Made by a program: the position numbers and the translations under genes. Source: Actinomadura madurae (GTDB lineage Bacteria; Actinomycetota; Actinomycetes; Streptosporangiales; Streptosporangiaceae). From it: 64,000 bases of DNA. Below, piece after piece: positions 7,508-15,383 of the stretch. The stretch lies in assembly GCF_900115095.1 (NCBI RefSeq), contig NZ_FOVH01000001.1:62001-126000 (forward strand), in the 5' to 3' direction. How positions within the stretch are numbered: position 1 is the stretch's first letter; the number at the start of each line of letters is the position of its first letter. The notes beneath the pieces were generated by a model. That model saw nothing but the letters and a program-made list of their open reading frames with translations. It had not been told where the DNA came from and did not search any database.

Positions 7508-9046
7508 TTGAGCGGCGAGGAGCCCGGGTACGTTCCCCCGGACCACAAGACGACCGCCGAGTTCCGCGTTCCCGGCAAATCCGGTGCGCCCGAGGACACG
7601 GCCCCGGGAGCCGACGCGACCGTCGTGGACGGGCCCGTGGACGACCTCGCCGGCGTGACCTTCCGGGAACTTCCGTCCGACGACCCCGAGGACGACCCGG
7701 AGACGACCTACGTGGACGATCCGGAGACGACCTACGTGGACGGCCCGGAGGCGGCCTACCTGGGCGACCCGGGGGCGACCTACCAGGACGATCCGGTCGA
7801 CGATCCCGAAGAGACCTTCCAGGACGCCGTCGAGGACGCGACCTACCAGGACCTCCCGTCCGGTGGCGCGGAGGTCACGTTCGTCGAGGTGACGCCGGAC
7901 GAGCCCGAGGCGCCCGAGGAGGAGGCCCCCGTCACCGTGGCCGATGTCCCGGTGGAGCAGCCCGCCGTGCCGGCTCCTGACGTCCCGCTTCACGGCGAGG
8001 CGGTGGCGTTCGAGTTCAGCTCCATCCCGGTGCCGGAGTACGCGCAGGCGCCCGTCCCCGAGCAGGCGCAGGCGCCGGCACCCGAGCAGGCGCCCGCCCC
8101 CGAGGAGGCGACCGCCCCCGACCAGGCGTTCGCGCACGGGCATGCGCCCGCGCCCGAGCAGCCGCCGGTCGGGCAGCCGGTGGCGCACGAGCAGCCGGCG
8201 CCCGCCGAGGCGCCCTGGACCGAGCAGTTCTCCTCGGAGGGAGAGCGCACGAACCCCGGCGAGCAGGGCCCGGCGTTCGCCTACGCCATGCCCGGGACCC
8301 CGCCGTCCGCGCAGGGGACGCCTCCGCCGCCCCAGCCGCCCGTCCCGCCGCTGCCGACGCCCGCCGTCTCGCCGTCCGGCGGACTGCCCGGCGGGTCGTC
8401 CCCGTCACGCTCCGGCCGCACGCTGATCGTGATCGCGCTGGTCGCCACGGTGGTGGTCCTCGCCATCGCCGCGGTCGCGATGCTGCTGGTCAACCGGGGC
8501 TCGGAGACCGAGGGGAAGGCCGGCGGGAAGACCTCCCCGGCGGCGAGCACCCCGGCGTCCGAAGGTGGCGGCGCGGGTCCGGCGTCGCCCGGCGGGCCCG
8601 CGCCCAGCGGGTCGCCCGCGGCGCCGCCGAGCGGCGGACCGTCCGCGCAGCCGCCCGGCGGGCAGCAGCCCGGCCAGCCCGGGTCCCCGCAGCCCGGTTC
8701 GCCCCCGGTGACCACCGCGCCGATCGGCCCGCTGGTCAAGGGCAAGGGCATCACCTACCAGCTCGTCCAGCAGGACGAGGGGTACTTCGAGGGCAAGATG
8801 GTCATCACGAACCGCACGAGCAAGCCCATGAAGACGTGGAAGCTGACGTTCCAGGCGCCGCGGGCGGACGTGAAGAACATCTGGGGCGCGCGGCTGGTGC
8901 ACGGCGGCTCGACCGTCGAGATCAGGAACCTGGAGGGCGCGCCCGCGATCCCGCCGGGCGCCACGTGGGACGTCCAGTTCGGCGCGGCCGGTCCCGCGTC
9001 CACCCCGAAGAGCTGCAAGCTGAACGGCAAGGCGTGCGGCTTCTGA
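7508..9046 (+). CDS. Membrane-anchored protein: Thr-motif cytosolic region, TM helix, CBM2-like domain
   Basis: TTG 7508 is favoured because GGAAGG lies 8 bases upstream; GTG 7499 in the same frame overlaps that site. About 512 residues. Region 1 (to about residue 130) is acidic and repeats T-[YF]-x-[DE] seven times. Region 2 is a Pro/Ala/Glu linker (EQAQAPAPEQAPAPEEAT). A single transmembrane helix follows near residue 307 (LIVIALVATVVVLAIAAVAM), then a Ser/Gly/Pro linker, then a C-terminal domain of about 105 residues (EGKMVITNRTSKPMKTWKLT, IPPGATWDVQFG, one Cys pair) with the strand pattern of family 2 carbohydrate-binding modules. Predicted topology is N-inside, C-outside. No catalytic domain is seen. 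Confidence 0.7.
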   Translation: MSGEEPGYVPPDHKTTAEFRVPGKSGAPEDTAPGADATVVDGPVDDLAGVTFRELPSDDPEDDPETTYVDDPETTYVDGPEAAYLGDPGATYQDDPVDDPEETFQDAVEDATYQDLPSGGAEVTFVEVTPDEPEAPEEEAPVTVADVPVEQPAVPAPDVPLHGEAVAFEFSSIPVPEYAQAPVPEQAQAPAPEQAPAPEEATAPDQAFAHGHAPAPEQPPVGQPVAHEQPAPAEAPWTEQFSSEGERTNPGEQGPAFAYAMPGTPPSAQGTPPPPQPPVPPLPTPAVSPSGGLPGGSSPSRSGRTLIVIALVATVVVLAIAAVAMLLVNRGSETEGKAGGKTSPAASTPASEGGGAGPASPGGPAPSGSPAAPPSGGPSAQPPGGQQPGQPGSPQPGSPPVTTAPIGPLVKGKGITYQLVQQDEGYFEGKMVITNRTSKPMKTWKLTFQAPRADVKNIWGARLVHGGSTVEIRNLEGAPAIPPGATWDVQFGAAGPASTPKSCKLNGKACGF

Positions 9047-9068
9047 GCGCCGTACTAGGCTCTCGACC

Positions 9069-9836
9069 ATGCGTATCGCCAGGTTCTCCACCGACGAGGG
9101 CATGTCCTTCGGAGTGGTGGAGGAGAACACCATCGCCGTCATCGCGGCGCACCCGTTCGGTGAGCTGACCTTCACCGGGCAGCGCCTCCCGCTCGCCGAC
9201 GTCCGGCTGCTCGCCCCGATCCTGCCCAGCAAGATCATCGCGATCGGGAAGAACTACGCCGACCACGTCCGCGAGATGGGCGGGGACGAGCCGCCCGCGG
9301 AGCCGGTGCTGTTCTCCAAGCCGTCCACCGCCGTGATCGGCCCGGGAGAGGCGATCACCTACCCGCGCAAGCTCACCGAGCGCGTCGATCACGAGGGCGA
9401 GCTCGCCGTGGTCATCGGCCGGATGTGCCGCGAGGTGCCGGCGTCCCGCGCCGCCGAGGTCATCCTCGGCTACACCTGCGCCAACGACGTCACCGCCCGC
9501 GACCTGCAGAAGAAGGACGGGCAGTGGACGCGGGCCAAGGGCTTCGACACGTTCTGCCCGATCGGCCCGTGGATCGAGACCGAGGCCGACCCCGGCGACC
9601 TGGCGATCTCCACGACCGTCAACGGGGAGGTCCGGCAGGAGGCCCGCACGTCCCTGCTGCTGCACGACGTCCCGGCGCTGGTCGAGTACGTCAGCCAGGT
9701 CATGACGCTGCTGCCCGGCGACGTCATCCTCACCGGCACCCCGGCCGGCGTCGGCCCGCTGGAGATCGGCGACGAGGTGACGGTCACCGTCGAGGGCATC
9801 GGCGGCCTCACCAACCGGGTCATCGCCCGCGACTGA
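9069..9836 (+). CDS. Fumarylacetoacetate hydrolase family protein
   Basis: This 255-residue single-domain member has the FAH signatures: KIIAIGKNYADHVREMG, LFSKPSTAVIGPGE, the acidic metal site (DHEGELAVVIG) and TGTPAGVGPLEIGDEV. These enzymes act on 2-oxo-4-ene dioic acids or oxaloacetate (hydrolysis, decarboxylation or tautomerisation) with a divalent metal. The exact substrate cannot be told. It precedes the DUF2461 gene by 8 bases, so they form an operon. In many actinomycetes this gene sits near gltX and tRNA-Gln/Glu; the tRNAs are here, but no gltX is. Confidence 0.9.
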   Translation: MRIARFSTDEGMSFGVVEENTIAVIAAHPFGELTFTGQRLPLADVRLLAPILPSKIIAIGKNYADHVREMGGDEPPAEPVLFSKPSTAVIGPGEAITYPRKLTERVDHEGELAVVIGRMCREVPASRAAEVILGYTCANDVTARDLQKKDGQWTRAKGFDTFCPIGPWIETEADPGDLAISTTVNGEVRQEARTSLLLHDVPALVEYVSQVMTLLPGDVILTGTPAGVGPLEIGDEVTVTVEGIGGLTNRVIARD

Positions 9837-9844
9837 GGAGGCCA

Positions 9845-10483
9845 GTGGTGTCCGCCGGCTTCACCGACGAGGCGTTCTCGTTCTACGAGGGCCTCCAGGC
9901 CGACAACAGCAAGTCTTACTGGACGTCCCACAAGGACGTCTACGAGCGGCACGTGCGCGAACCGCTGATCGAGCTGTGCGCCGTGCTGGAGGACGAGTTC
10001 GGCGCGGTCAAGCTCTTCCGCCCGTACCGGGACGTGCGGTTCAGCAAGGACAAGTCGCCGTACAAGACCCATCAGGGCGGCCACACGAGTGAGGGCTTCT
10101 ACCTCCAGGTCGACGCGGACGGCCTCATGGTCGCCGGGGGCATGTACGCGCCGACCCCGGACCAGCTACGCCGCTACCGCGAAGCCGCCGGCTCCGACAC
10201 CGACGGGGCCGAGCTCCAGGCCATCGTGGACGACCTCCGCGACGCCGGCATGGAGATCGCGGGCGACCGGCTCAAGACCCGGCCCCGCGGCACGCCTCCG
10301 GACCATCCGCGGCTCGACCTGCTCCGGCACCGCTCCCTCTACGCCCACGAGGGCTGGCCCGCCGACCCCTGGATGGCCGACGCCGAGGAGGTGGCCGCCC
10401 GGGTGCGAACGTCCTGGCGGCGCCTGCGCCCCCTCGTCGACTGGGGCCGCGAGCACATCGGGCCGCCCGACTTCACCCGGTGA
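9845..10483 (+). CDS. DUF2461 family protein
   Basis: The start is GTG 9845 (GAGGAGG ends 4 bases before it; GTG 9848 is the alternative). The 212-residue product fits the DUF2461 family (TIGR02453): FTDEAFSFYEGLQADNSKSY, DVRFSKDKSPYKTH, GFYLQVDADGLMVAGGMY, and the C-terminal PWMADAEEVAARV. The family is widespread and without a proven biochemical role. It is translationally close to the FAH gene and is the last protein gene before the tRNA-Gln gene. Confidence 0.88.
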   Translation: MVSAGFTDEAFSFYEGLQADNSKSYWTSHKDVYERHVREPLIELCAVLEDEFGAVKLFRPYRDVRFSKDKSPYKTHQGGHTSEGFYLQVDADGLMVAGGMYAPTPDQLRRYREAAGSDTDGAELQAIVDDLRDAGMEIAGDRLKTRPRGTPPDHPRLDLLRHRSLYAHEGWPADPWMADAEEVAARVRTSWRRLRPLVDWGREHIGPPDFTR

Positions 10484-10586
10484 CCACGCCGCGCCACCAA
10501 TCGTTTTGGCCCTTCTCCCAAGGTCCTGTATTCTCATCGAGGCGCGAGCGACCAGGCCGGAGACGGCCCGGGAGCCCGTACCTCAC

Positions 10587-10658
10587 TGGGGTATGGTGTA
10601 ATCGGCAGCACGAGTGATTCTGGTTCACTTAGTCTAGGTTCGAGTCCTGGTACCCCAG
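10587..10658 (+). tRNA. tRNA-Gln (CUG anticodon)
   Basis: The 72-base cloverleaf has acceptor TGGGGTA/TACCCCA and anticodon stem AGTGA/TCACT with loop TTCTGGT (CTG at 10620-10622). The T-loop is TTCGAGT and the discriminator is G at 10658. No CCA is encoded. This is a standard glutamine tRNA. Confidence 0.95.
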
Positions 10659-10682
10659 CTGCGTCCGCCTCACGCGGACCAC

Positions 10683-10755
10683 GCCCCCGTCGTCTAGTGG
10701 CCTAGGACGCCGCCCTCTCAAGGCGGTAACGGCGGTTCGAATCCGCTCGGGGGTA
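10683..10755 (+). tRNA. tRNA-Glu (CUC anticodon), copy 1
   Basis: The 73-base tRNA has acceptor GCCCCCG/CGGGGGT, discriminator A, a typical Glu D-arm (GTCTAGTGGCCTAGGAC) and anticodon loop CTCTCAA with CTC. It lies 24 bases after tRNA-Gln, probably in one transcript. An identical copy lies 350 bases downstream. Confidence 0.95.
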
Positions 10756-10814
10756 CGGGGCGGGTCGGTGTGCTCATCGAGCTTTGCTCGATTTCGCCGG
10801 GCCCGCAGTGTCTT

Positions 10815-10866
10815 CCCAGGGGGCGACCCCCTGGAACCCCCGGCTGTTCGGGCTTCGCCCGAACGT
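10815..10866 (-). repeat. G/C-rich palindromic repeat, divergent copy
   Basis: The stretch contains CCAGGGGGCGACCCCCTGG followed by a CCCCCGG block and a second hairpin, GTTCGGG-CTTCG-CCCGAAC. On the minus strand it reads CCGGGGG...CAGGGGGTCGCCCCCTGG, a five-G version of the repeat seen at 17904, 32561, 42722, 54161 and 61813. It fills part of the gap between the two tRNA-Glu genes; I see no gene there. Confidence 0.6.
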
Positions 10867-11032
10867 GGGTTGAGGCGTACGCATAGAGGGTTTCTCTGCG
10901 ACGTCCGAGTTTCGTTTTTTCCTTTCCGGTTTTGGGGTTTTGTGTGCCTTCCGAAAATCGGGTCGAGGTGGGGGTCGGGGTCCGGTAAGGTGGGGGGCGC
11001 CCGGGCGGGAGATCGCTGGGGTTCATAGTCCG

Positions 11033-11105
11033 GCCCCCGTCGTCTAGTGGCCTAGGACGCCGCCCTCTCAAGGCGGTAACGGCGGTTCGAATCCGCTCGG
11101 GGGTA
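11033..11105 (+). tRNA. tRNA-Glu (CUC anticodon), copy 2
   Basis: This copy is identical over all 73 bases to the tRNA-Glu at 10683-10755, so it is a recent or conversion-maintained duplicate. The surrounding sequence is unrelated. A stem-loop terminator follows 7 bases downstream. Confidence 0.95.
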
Positions 11106-11112
11106 CCACGCA

Positions 11113-11148
11113 CCGCAGACGCCGTCATCGGCGATCTGCGGTTCTTTT
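11113..11148 (+). terminator. Rho-independent terminator after the tRNA genes
   Basis: The outer stem CCGCAGA (11113-11119) / TCTGCGG (11135-11141) encloses an inner stem CGCCG-TCAT-CGGCG and is followed directly by TTCTTTT. It ends the tRNA transcript and lies just before the stop of the convergent lipoprotein gene at 11154. Confidence 0.8.
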
Positions 11149-11153
11149 GTCGC

Positions 11154-11612
11154 TCAGCTGCCGGGGGACAGGGAGATGACGGCCTTGGAGCCGTCGCTGG
11201 CGACCACGCGGAGGCTCAGGCCCTGCTTGGCGGTCGGGCCCGCCACCGAACCGGTGTAGGGCGGCTCCAGGAACTTCATGCTTCCGCTTCCACCGTTCGG
11301 ATAGGTGTACCGCCAGGTCAGATCGGTGGGGGCGAAGGAGAGGGTGGCGAGGCCGAAACGGCGGTCGATGGGGATCTTCGTCCGCTTGGTGACCAGGATC
11401 TCGCACCGCCCATCGCGGCAGGCGCTCGCCTTCGTCCCGTCCGCGGCCTTCGGGAAGGTCGGGGACGGTGCCGGGCTCTGTGCGGCGTCGGTGGTGCCGG
11501 CGGGCGGTGACGTCGCCTCCGCGGAGTCGCCGGAGCCGCCGCAGCCGGCGCAGGCCAGTGCCAGCGCGAGGCCGGCGACGGCGGCCCGGGTTCGTGTGGG
11601 GTTGTGGGTCAT
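11154..11612 (-). CDS. Putative small lipoprotein
   Basis: This 152-residue protein has a signal peptide (RTRAAVAGLALALA) ending in a CAGC lipobox-like site, a Ser/Pro/Thr-rich linker and a C-terminal soluble domain. Two Cys residues (SACRDGRCEI) are near the start of that domain. I recognise no family. Its ATG overlaps the stop codon of the upstream MMPL transporter gene (ATGA), so the two are translationally coupled; it may be an accessory surface partner of that exporter. Confidence 0.65.
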   Translation of the reverse strand: MTHNPTRTRAAVAGLALALACAGCGGSGDSAEATSPPAGTTDAAQSPAPSPTFPKAADGTKASACRDGRCEILVTKRTKIPIDRRFGLATLSFAPTDLTWRYTYPNGGSGSMKFLEPPYTGSVAGPTAKQGLSLRVVASDGSKAVISLSPGS

Positions 11613-13645
11613 GGGACGTCAGTGTCCCAGCTTCGCGCGGGACCGGTCCCGCGGCGGGCGGGCCACCAGAAGCGGGTGCCCGTGTCCAGGGCGAGGGCCG
11701 GGACGATGACCGAGCGGACGAAGAAGGTGTCCAGCAGGACGCCCAGGGAGACCAGGACGCCGATCTGCACCATCATCGTGACCGGCATGAGGCCGAGGAC
11801 GCCGAACGTCGCGGCGAGGACGAGGCCGGCGCTGGAGATCACGCCGCCGGTGAGGCCCAGGCCGCGCAGGACGCCGGCGTGGTGGCCCGCACCGGCGACC
11901 TCCTCGCGGATGCGTGAGACGAGGAACAGGTTGTAGTCGACCCCGAGCGCCACCATGAACAGGAAGCCCATGAGGGCGACCTGGATGTCGACCGCGGGGA
12001 ACCCGAAGGCGTGCTCGAACAGCAGCCAGGCGGTGCCGAGCGCGGCGAAATAGGACGCGACGACCGTGCCGATCACCAGCAGGGGCGCGACGAGTGCGCG
12101 GAGCAGCGCGACCAGGATGAGCAGGACGACTCCCAGGATCAGCGGGATCACCACGCGGCGGTCATGTGACTGCGCGTCGGCGAGGTCGATCGCGCTGGCG
12201 GTGCCCGCCCCGATCACCGCGTCCGGGATGGTGCGCCGGAGGTCGCGGACGGTGTCCTTCGCCGCGTCGCTGTCGGGTGGCGAGGTCAGGACGACGTCGA
12301 GCCTGGCCAGCCGGCCGTCGGTCGAGGGCTGCGGCTCTCCCACGCGGGCGACGCCGGGGTGCTGCCGGAGGGCGGCGGCCACGGGTGCCGGGTCCTCCGC
12401 GATGACCTGGAGCGGGCGGCCCTGCCCGCCCGGGTAGTGCTCGGCGAGAACGCGTTCGCCGATCGTCGAGCTGGGCGTCGTGGTGAGGAAGTGGGCGCGG
12501 TCCAGGCCCGTGTTGATGCCGAGGCAGCCCGCGGCGAGGGCGGCGAGGACGGCCAGGCCGCCGACCCAGACCAGGCGGGGGCGGGCGGCGACGCGGTGGC
12601 CGATCCGGTCCCACAGGCCGCGGGTGGGGGCCGGGTCGCCGTGGCGGGGGATGCGGGGCCAGAAGACCCAGCGGCCGAGGATGACGAGCAGGGCGGGGAG
12701 CAGGGACATCACGACGACCAGGCCGCCGATGACGCCCAGGGCGCCGATCGGGCCGAGCGCGTAGTTGAAGCCCATGCGGGCCGCGAGCAGGCACAGCAGG
12801 CCGAGCGACACCGTCGCGGCGGACGCGGTGATCGGTGCGGCCGCGCGGCGGAGGGCGGCCGCCATCGCCCGGTGCCGGTCCTCGTGGCGGCGGAGCTCCT
12901 CCCGGTAGCGGGCGAGCAGGAGCAGCGCGTAGTCGGTGGAGATCCCGAAGACGAGCGCGTTGAGGATGGTGGACGTCCCGTCCGCGACGTAGAGCCCGGC
13001 GTTCTCGCCGAGGAGGTAGACGGCGGCGCCGCTGACCTGGAGCGCGATCGCCGCGTTCACGATGGGCAGCAGCCACAGGACGGGGCTGCGGTAGGTGACC
13101 AGCAGGACGGCGGTGACCAGGACGATCGTGGCGAGCAGGACGCGCTTGTCGACCTTCTCGAACGCGTCCCCGACGTCCAGCGCGGCACCGGCCCGGCCGG
13201 TCAGGTGGATGTCGAGGCCCGGCGGCGCGTCCACGCGCGACCGGTCGCGGAGCTTGCCGGCCTGGTCGGACAGCGTGTCGCCGTCCCGCAGCGGGACGGT
13301 CAGCATGAGCGCCCTGCCGTCGCGGGACGGGGCCGCCGGCGCGATCGTCCCGGCGGCGACCGGCGCGAGGGCCCGCCGGTCGGCCTCGGCCTTGGCGCGG
13401 TCGGCCGGGGTGATGCCGGACGGGCGGACGTAGGCGATGATGCCCGGCGCCAGCTCGCCGTCCGGGAACCGGGACGCCAGCTTGTCGGCCTGGGTCGACT
13501 GGGCGCCGCGCGGCAGCTCCGCGGAGGAGTTCGCCTGGACGACGTCCGGCAGCCGGCTCGCGAGCGGGACGGCCACGGCCGTGACCGCGACCCAGAACAG
13601 CAGCACCGCCCATTTCTGCAGGTGCCGTTTGCGTGAGAGCAGCAT
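11609..13645 (-). CDS. MMPL-family RND exporter
   Basis: The start is ATG 13645, with AAAGGAG about 9 bases upstream. The 678-residue protein has the MMPL layout twice: one TM helix (LQKWAVLLFWVAVTAVAVPL), a periplasmic domain, five to six TM helices with the signature GISTDYALLLLARYREEL, a second periplasmic domain, and a second TM bundle with ALGVDYNLFLVSRIREEV. The two Asp-Tyr motifs carry the proton-relay Asp. The family exports lipids or hydrophobic drugs. It is preceded by an ArsR-type regulator gene and coupled to a lipoprotein gene. Confidence 0.92.
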   Translation of the reverse strand: MLLSRKRHLQKWAVLLFWVAVTAVAVPLASRLPDVVQANSSAELPRGAQSTQADKLASRFPDGELAPGIIAYVRPSGITPADRAKAEADRRALAPVAAGTIAPAAPSRDGRALMLTVPLRDGDTLSDQAGKLRDRSRVDAPPGLDIHLTGRAGAALDVGDAFEKVDKRVLLATIVLVTAVLLVTYRSPVLWLLPIVNAAIALQVSGAAVYLLGENAGLYVADGTSTILNALVFGISTDYALLLLARYREELRRHEDRHRAMAAALRRAAAPITASAATVSLGLLCLLAARMGFNYALGPIGALGVIGGLVVVMSLLPALLVILGRWVFWPRIPRHGDPAPTRGLWDRIGHRVAARPRLVWVGGLAVLAALAAGCLGINTGLDRAHFLTTTPSSTIGERVLAEHYPGGQGRPLQVIAEDPAPVAAALRQHPGVARVGEPQPSTDGRLARLDVVLTSPPDSDAAKDTVRDLRRTIPDAVIGAGTASAIDLADAQSHDRRVVIPLILGVVLLILVALLRALVAPLLVIGTVVASYFAALGTAWLLFEHAFGFPAVDIQVALMGFLFMVALGVDYNLFLVSRIREEVAGAGHHAGVLRGLGLTGGVISSAGLVLAATFGVLGLMPVTMMVQIGVLVSLGVLLDTFFVRSVIVPALALDTGTRFWWPARRGTGPARSWDTDVP

Positions 13646-13722
13646 GAGGTGCTCTCCTTTCCGTGGGGGTTCGCGTTGCGTGAGAACACGCCGTTCGGCG
13701 TGGTGATGCGGGCTTCCGCCCG

Positions 13723-13756
13723 CCCGGGCCGCCGAGGGGCAACTCGGCGGTCCGGG
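13723..13756 (-). terminator. Strong hairpin between regulator and exporter genes
   Basis: CCCGGGCCGCCGAG (13723-13736) pairs with CTCGGCGGTCCGGG (13743-13756), 14 pairs including one G-T, with a 6-base loop. It begins 2 bases after the regulator stop codon and has no T-run. It could end the regulator mRNA or damp read-through into the exporter gene. Confidence 0.5.
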
Positions 13757-13758
13757 CT

Positions 13759-14319
13759 TCAGACCTCCGGGAACGCCAGGAATCTGGCGTGCAGGGTCCG
13801 CGCGTCCGGCGGCGGGTCGCCGTCGGCGCGCTTGTAGCGGTAGAGGAGCGCGATGTACTCCTCGAAGAAGGGGCGCACCTGCTCCGGCGTGAGCGTGATG
13901 GTGGAGAACGAGAAGAGCAGGGCGTCCGCCCAGGGGCCCATCCCGTCGCGTTCCCGCATGTAGCGCGTGAGCATCTCCAGCTCGTTCGCGAACTCCAGCC
14001 GGGTCAGCTCCTCCACCGCCTCGCGCATGCCCGGTGACTGCTCGCCGTACGGGGGCAGCCGCCGGTCGCCGGGCACCGCCCGCCACCAGCGCTCCCGTCC
14101 GCGCGCGAGCTCCGGGACCTCCTCGACGAACCCGTACTTGGCGAGCTGCCGCAGGTGGTAGCTCGTCGAGCCGGTGCTCTCGCCCAGCTCGCGGGCGAGC
14201 GTGGTGGACGAGACGGGCCCGCGCCTCATGATCTCGGCGATCCGCTGCCGCAGCGGGTGCGCGAGCAGCCGCACCTGCCGCGGATCGGTGATCACCTCCG
14301 GGACCGGTTGCTCCTTCAT
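13759..14319 (-). CDS. ArsR-type winged-helix transcriptional regulator
   Basis: Starting at ATG 14319, the 186-residue protein has an N-terminal winged helix (LLAHPLRQRIAEIMRRG, STTLARELGESTGSTSYHLR, QLAKYGFVEEV) and a longer C-terminal helical region (EEYIALLYRYKRADGD). This matches the HTH_20/ArsR-like class common in actinomycetes. No Shine-Dalgarno sequence is obvious, so the mRNA may be leaderless or nearly so. A perfect inverted repeat just upstream suggests autorepression, and the exporter gene downstream is the natural target. Confidence 0.85.
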   Translation of the reverse strand: MKEQPVPEVITDPRQVRLLAHPLRQRIAEIMRRGPVSSTTLARELGESTGSTSYHLRQLAKYGFVEEVPELARGRERWWRAVPGDRRLPPYGEQSPGMREAVEELTRLEFANELEMLTRYMRERDGMGPWADALLFSFSTITLTPEQVRPFFEEYIALLYRYKRADGDPPPDARTLHARFLAFPEV

Positions 14320-14336
14320 GGGAGGGACGCTAAGAG

Positions 14337-14370
14337 TTGCAAAGCCTCTTTGCAATGCCTCATGGCAAAG
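14337..14370. promoter_or_regulatory. Candidate operator of the ArsR-type regulator
   Basis: TTGCAAAG (14337-14344) - CCT - CTTTGCAA (14348-14355) is a perfect 8-base inverted repeat 18 bases upstream of the regulator start. A third related half-site, TGGCAAAG, lies at 14363-14370. Position and symmetry fit a dimeric winged-helix repressor. Confidence 0.6.
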
Positions 14371-14511
14371 TTCACCGCAGGGGATGAGGGGCCTGCGACC
14401 TGAGAGCCGGACCCGGACTACCCCTGTGGTCCCGGCGCCACGGTTCATGTCCTTGGCTGACGAACGCGAATGTGGTCAACTTAAATCACTGGTGACGGGG
14501 GAGGGAGCCGA

Positions 14512-14958
14512 ATGCAGCGCCGAGCCGAGGAAGTGCCGCCCGGGGCGTCGCTCGCCGAGAAGGTCGAGTGGCTGATCCAGAACCTGTGGCCGGCGGAGGA
14601 CCGGCCGCCGCGCAACAACGTCGAGACGGCCGCCGCCATCGCGCGGGCCACCGGCGAGGACATCTCGTCCACCACCGTGTGGAAGCTGCGCACCGGCCGG
14701 CAGGAGAACCCGCAGCTGAAGACGCTGACGGCACTCGCCACGTTCTTCGGCGTGCCGATCGGCTACTTCGGCTTCTCCAGCGAGTCCGACCCGATCGGCG
14801 ACGATCTGACGCTGAAGGCGCTGCGCCGGGACGTCGAGCACGGCATCATCCGGCCCGAGGTGCTGCGCGCCCTCGTGGACCTGTCCCCGGAGGCACGCTG
14901 GGTCGTGGACGAGATGATCCTCGCCGCCGCCGAGGCGGACCGCGAGCGGCACGCCTGA
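14512..14958 (+). CDS. EspR-like helix-turn-helix regulator
   Basis: This 148-residue protein has an N-terminal HTH (LAEKVEWLIQNLWP, NNVETAAAIARATGEDISST, VWKLRTGRQENPQLKTLTAL) and a C-terminal dimerisation region (LRALVDLSPEARWVVDEMIL). The layout and the NPQLKTLTALATFFGVP stretch resemble EspR of mycobacteria, a nucleoid-associated regulator. It starts at ATG 14512 behind GGGAGGGA. It lies 80 bases before the nuo-like operon, but no link between them is shown. Confidence 0.8.
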   Translation: MQRRAEEVPPGASLAEKVEWLIQNLWPAEDRPPRNNVETAAAIARATGEDISSTTVWKLRTGRQENPQLKTLTALATFFGVPIGYFGFSSESDPIGDDLTLKALRRDVEHGIIRPEVLRALVDLSPEARWVVDEMILAAAEADRERHA

Positions 14959-15038
14959 CCGCGCCGGCGATGTTTCGATCACGGGCTGATCAGGTAGAGG
15001 CGGACTAGCGCCCGGTCCACCCGTACCCCGGAGGGGCA

Positions 15039-15383
15039 ATGCCTCCGTACGCCGTCGTCCTCTCGGTCCTCGGGCTGGTGGGGGCCGTCGTGGCGGGGGT
15101 CTACGCCGTTTCGTTCGTGACGGCGCCCAAGGAGTTCGAGAGCGGGCCGTTCCTGTCGGGGGCGCGGCCGGCGGAGCACGCGCTGTCGCGGTACCACGTG
15201 CGCTGGTACACGGTCGCGATGATCTTCCTCGCCTTCGACATGGAGATGGTCTTCATGTACCCGTGGGCGCTCGTCGTCGCGTCGATCGGCGTCAAGGCGG
15301 TCGTGGAGATGTTCGTCTTCCTAGCGCTGCTGCTGGTCGGCGTCCTGTACGCCTGGCGGGAGGGGGCGCTGCGGTGGGCCTGA
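15039..15383 (+). CDS. nuoA: NADH-quinone oxidoreductase subunit A-like
   Basis: This 114-residue protein has three TM helices, as NuoA/NdhC does. The acidic loop AFDMEMVFMYPWA is the family signature; its Asp/Glu residues are present. It starts at ATG 15039 after CGGAGGGG. It opens an operon of eight genes in the order A, B/D-like, H, J, K, L, M, N. NuoA normally sits at the junction of membrane arm and quinone site. Here it overlaps the next gene by 10 bases. Confidence 0.9.
   Translation: MPPYAVVLSVLGLVGAVVAGVYAVSFVTAPKEFESGPFLSGARPAEHALSRYHVRWYTVAMIFLAFDMEMVFMYPWALVVASIGVKAVVEMFVFLALLLVGVLYAWREGALRWA

Noticed and set aside
10756-11032. Integrated element between direct tRNA-Glu repeats
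   Set aside because: Only 277 bases, with no integrase or other gene; it is better explained as a duplicated tRNA with a palindromic repeat between.
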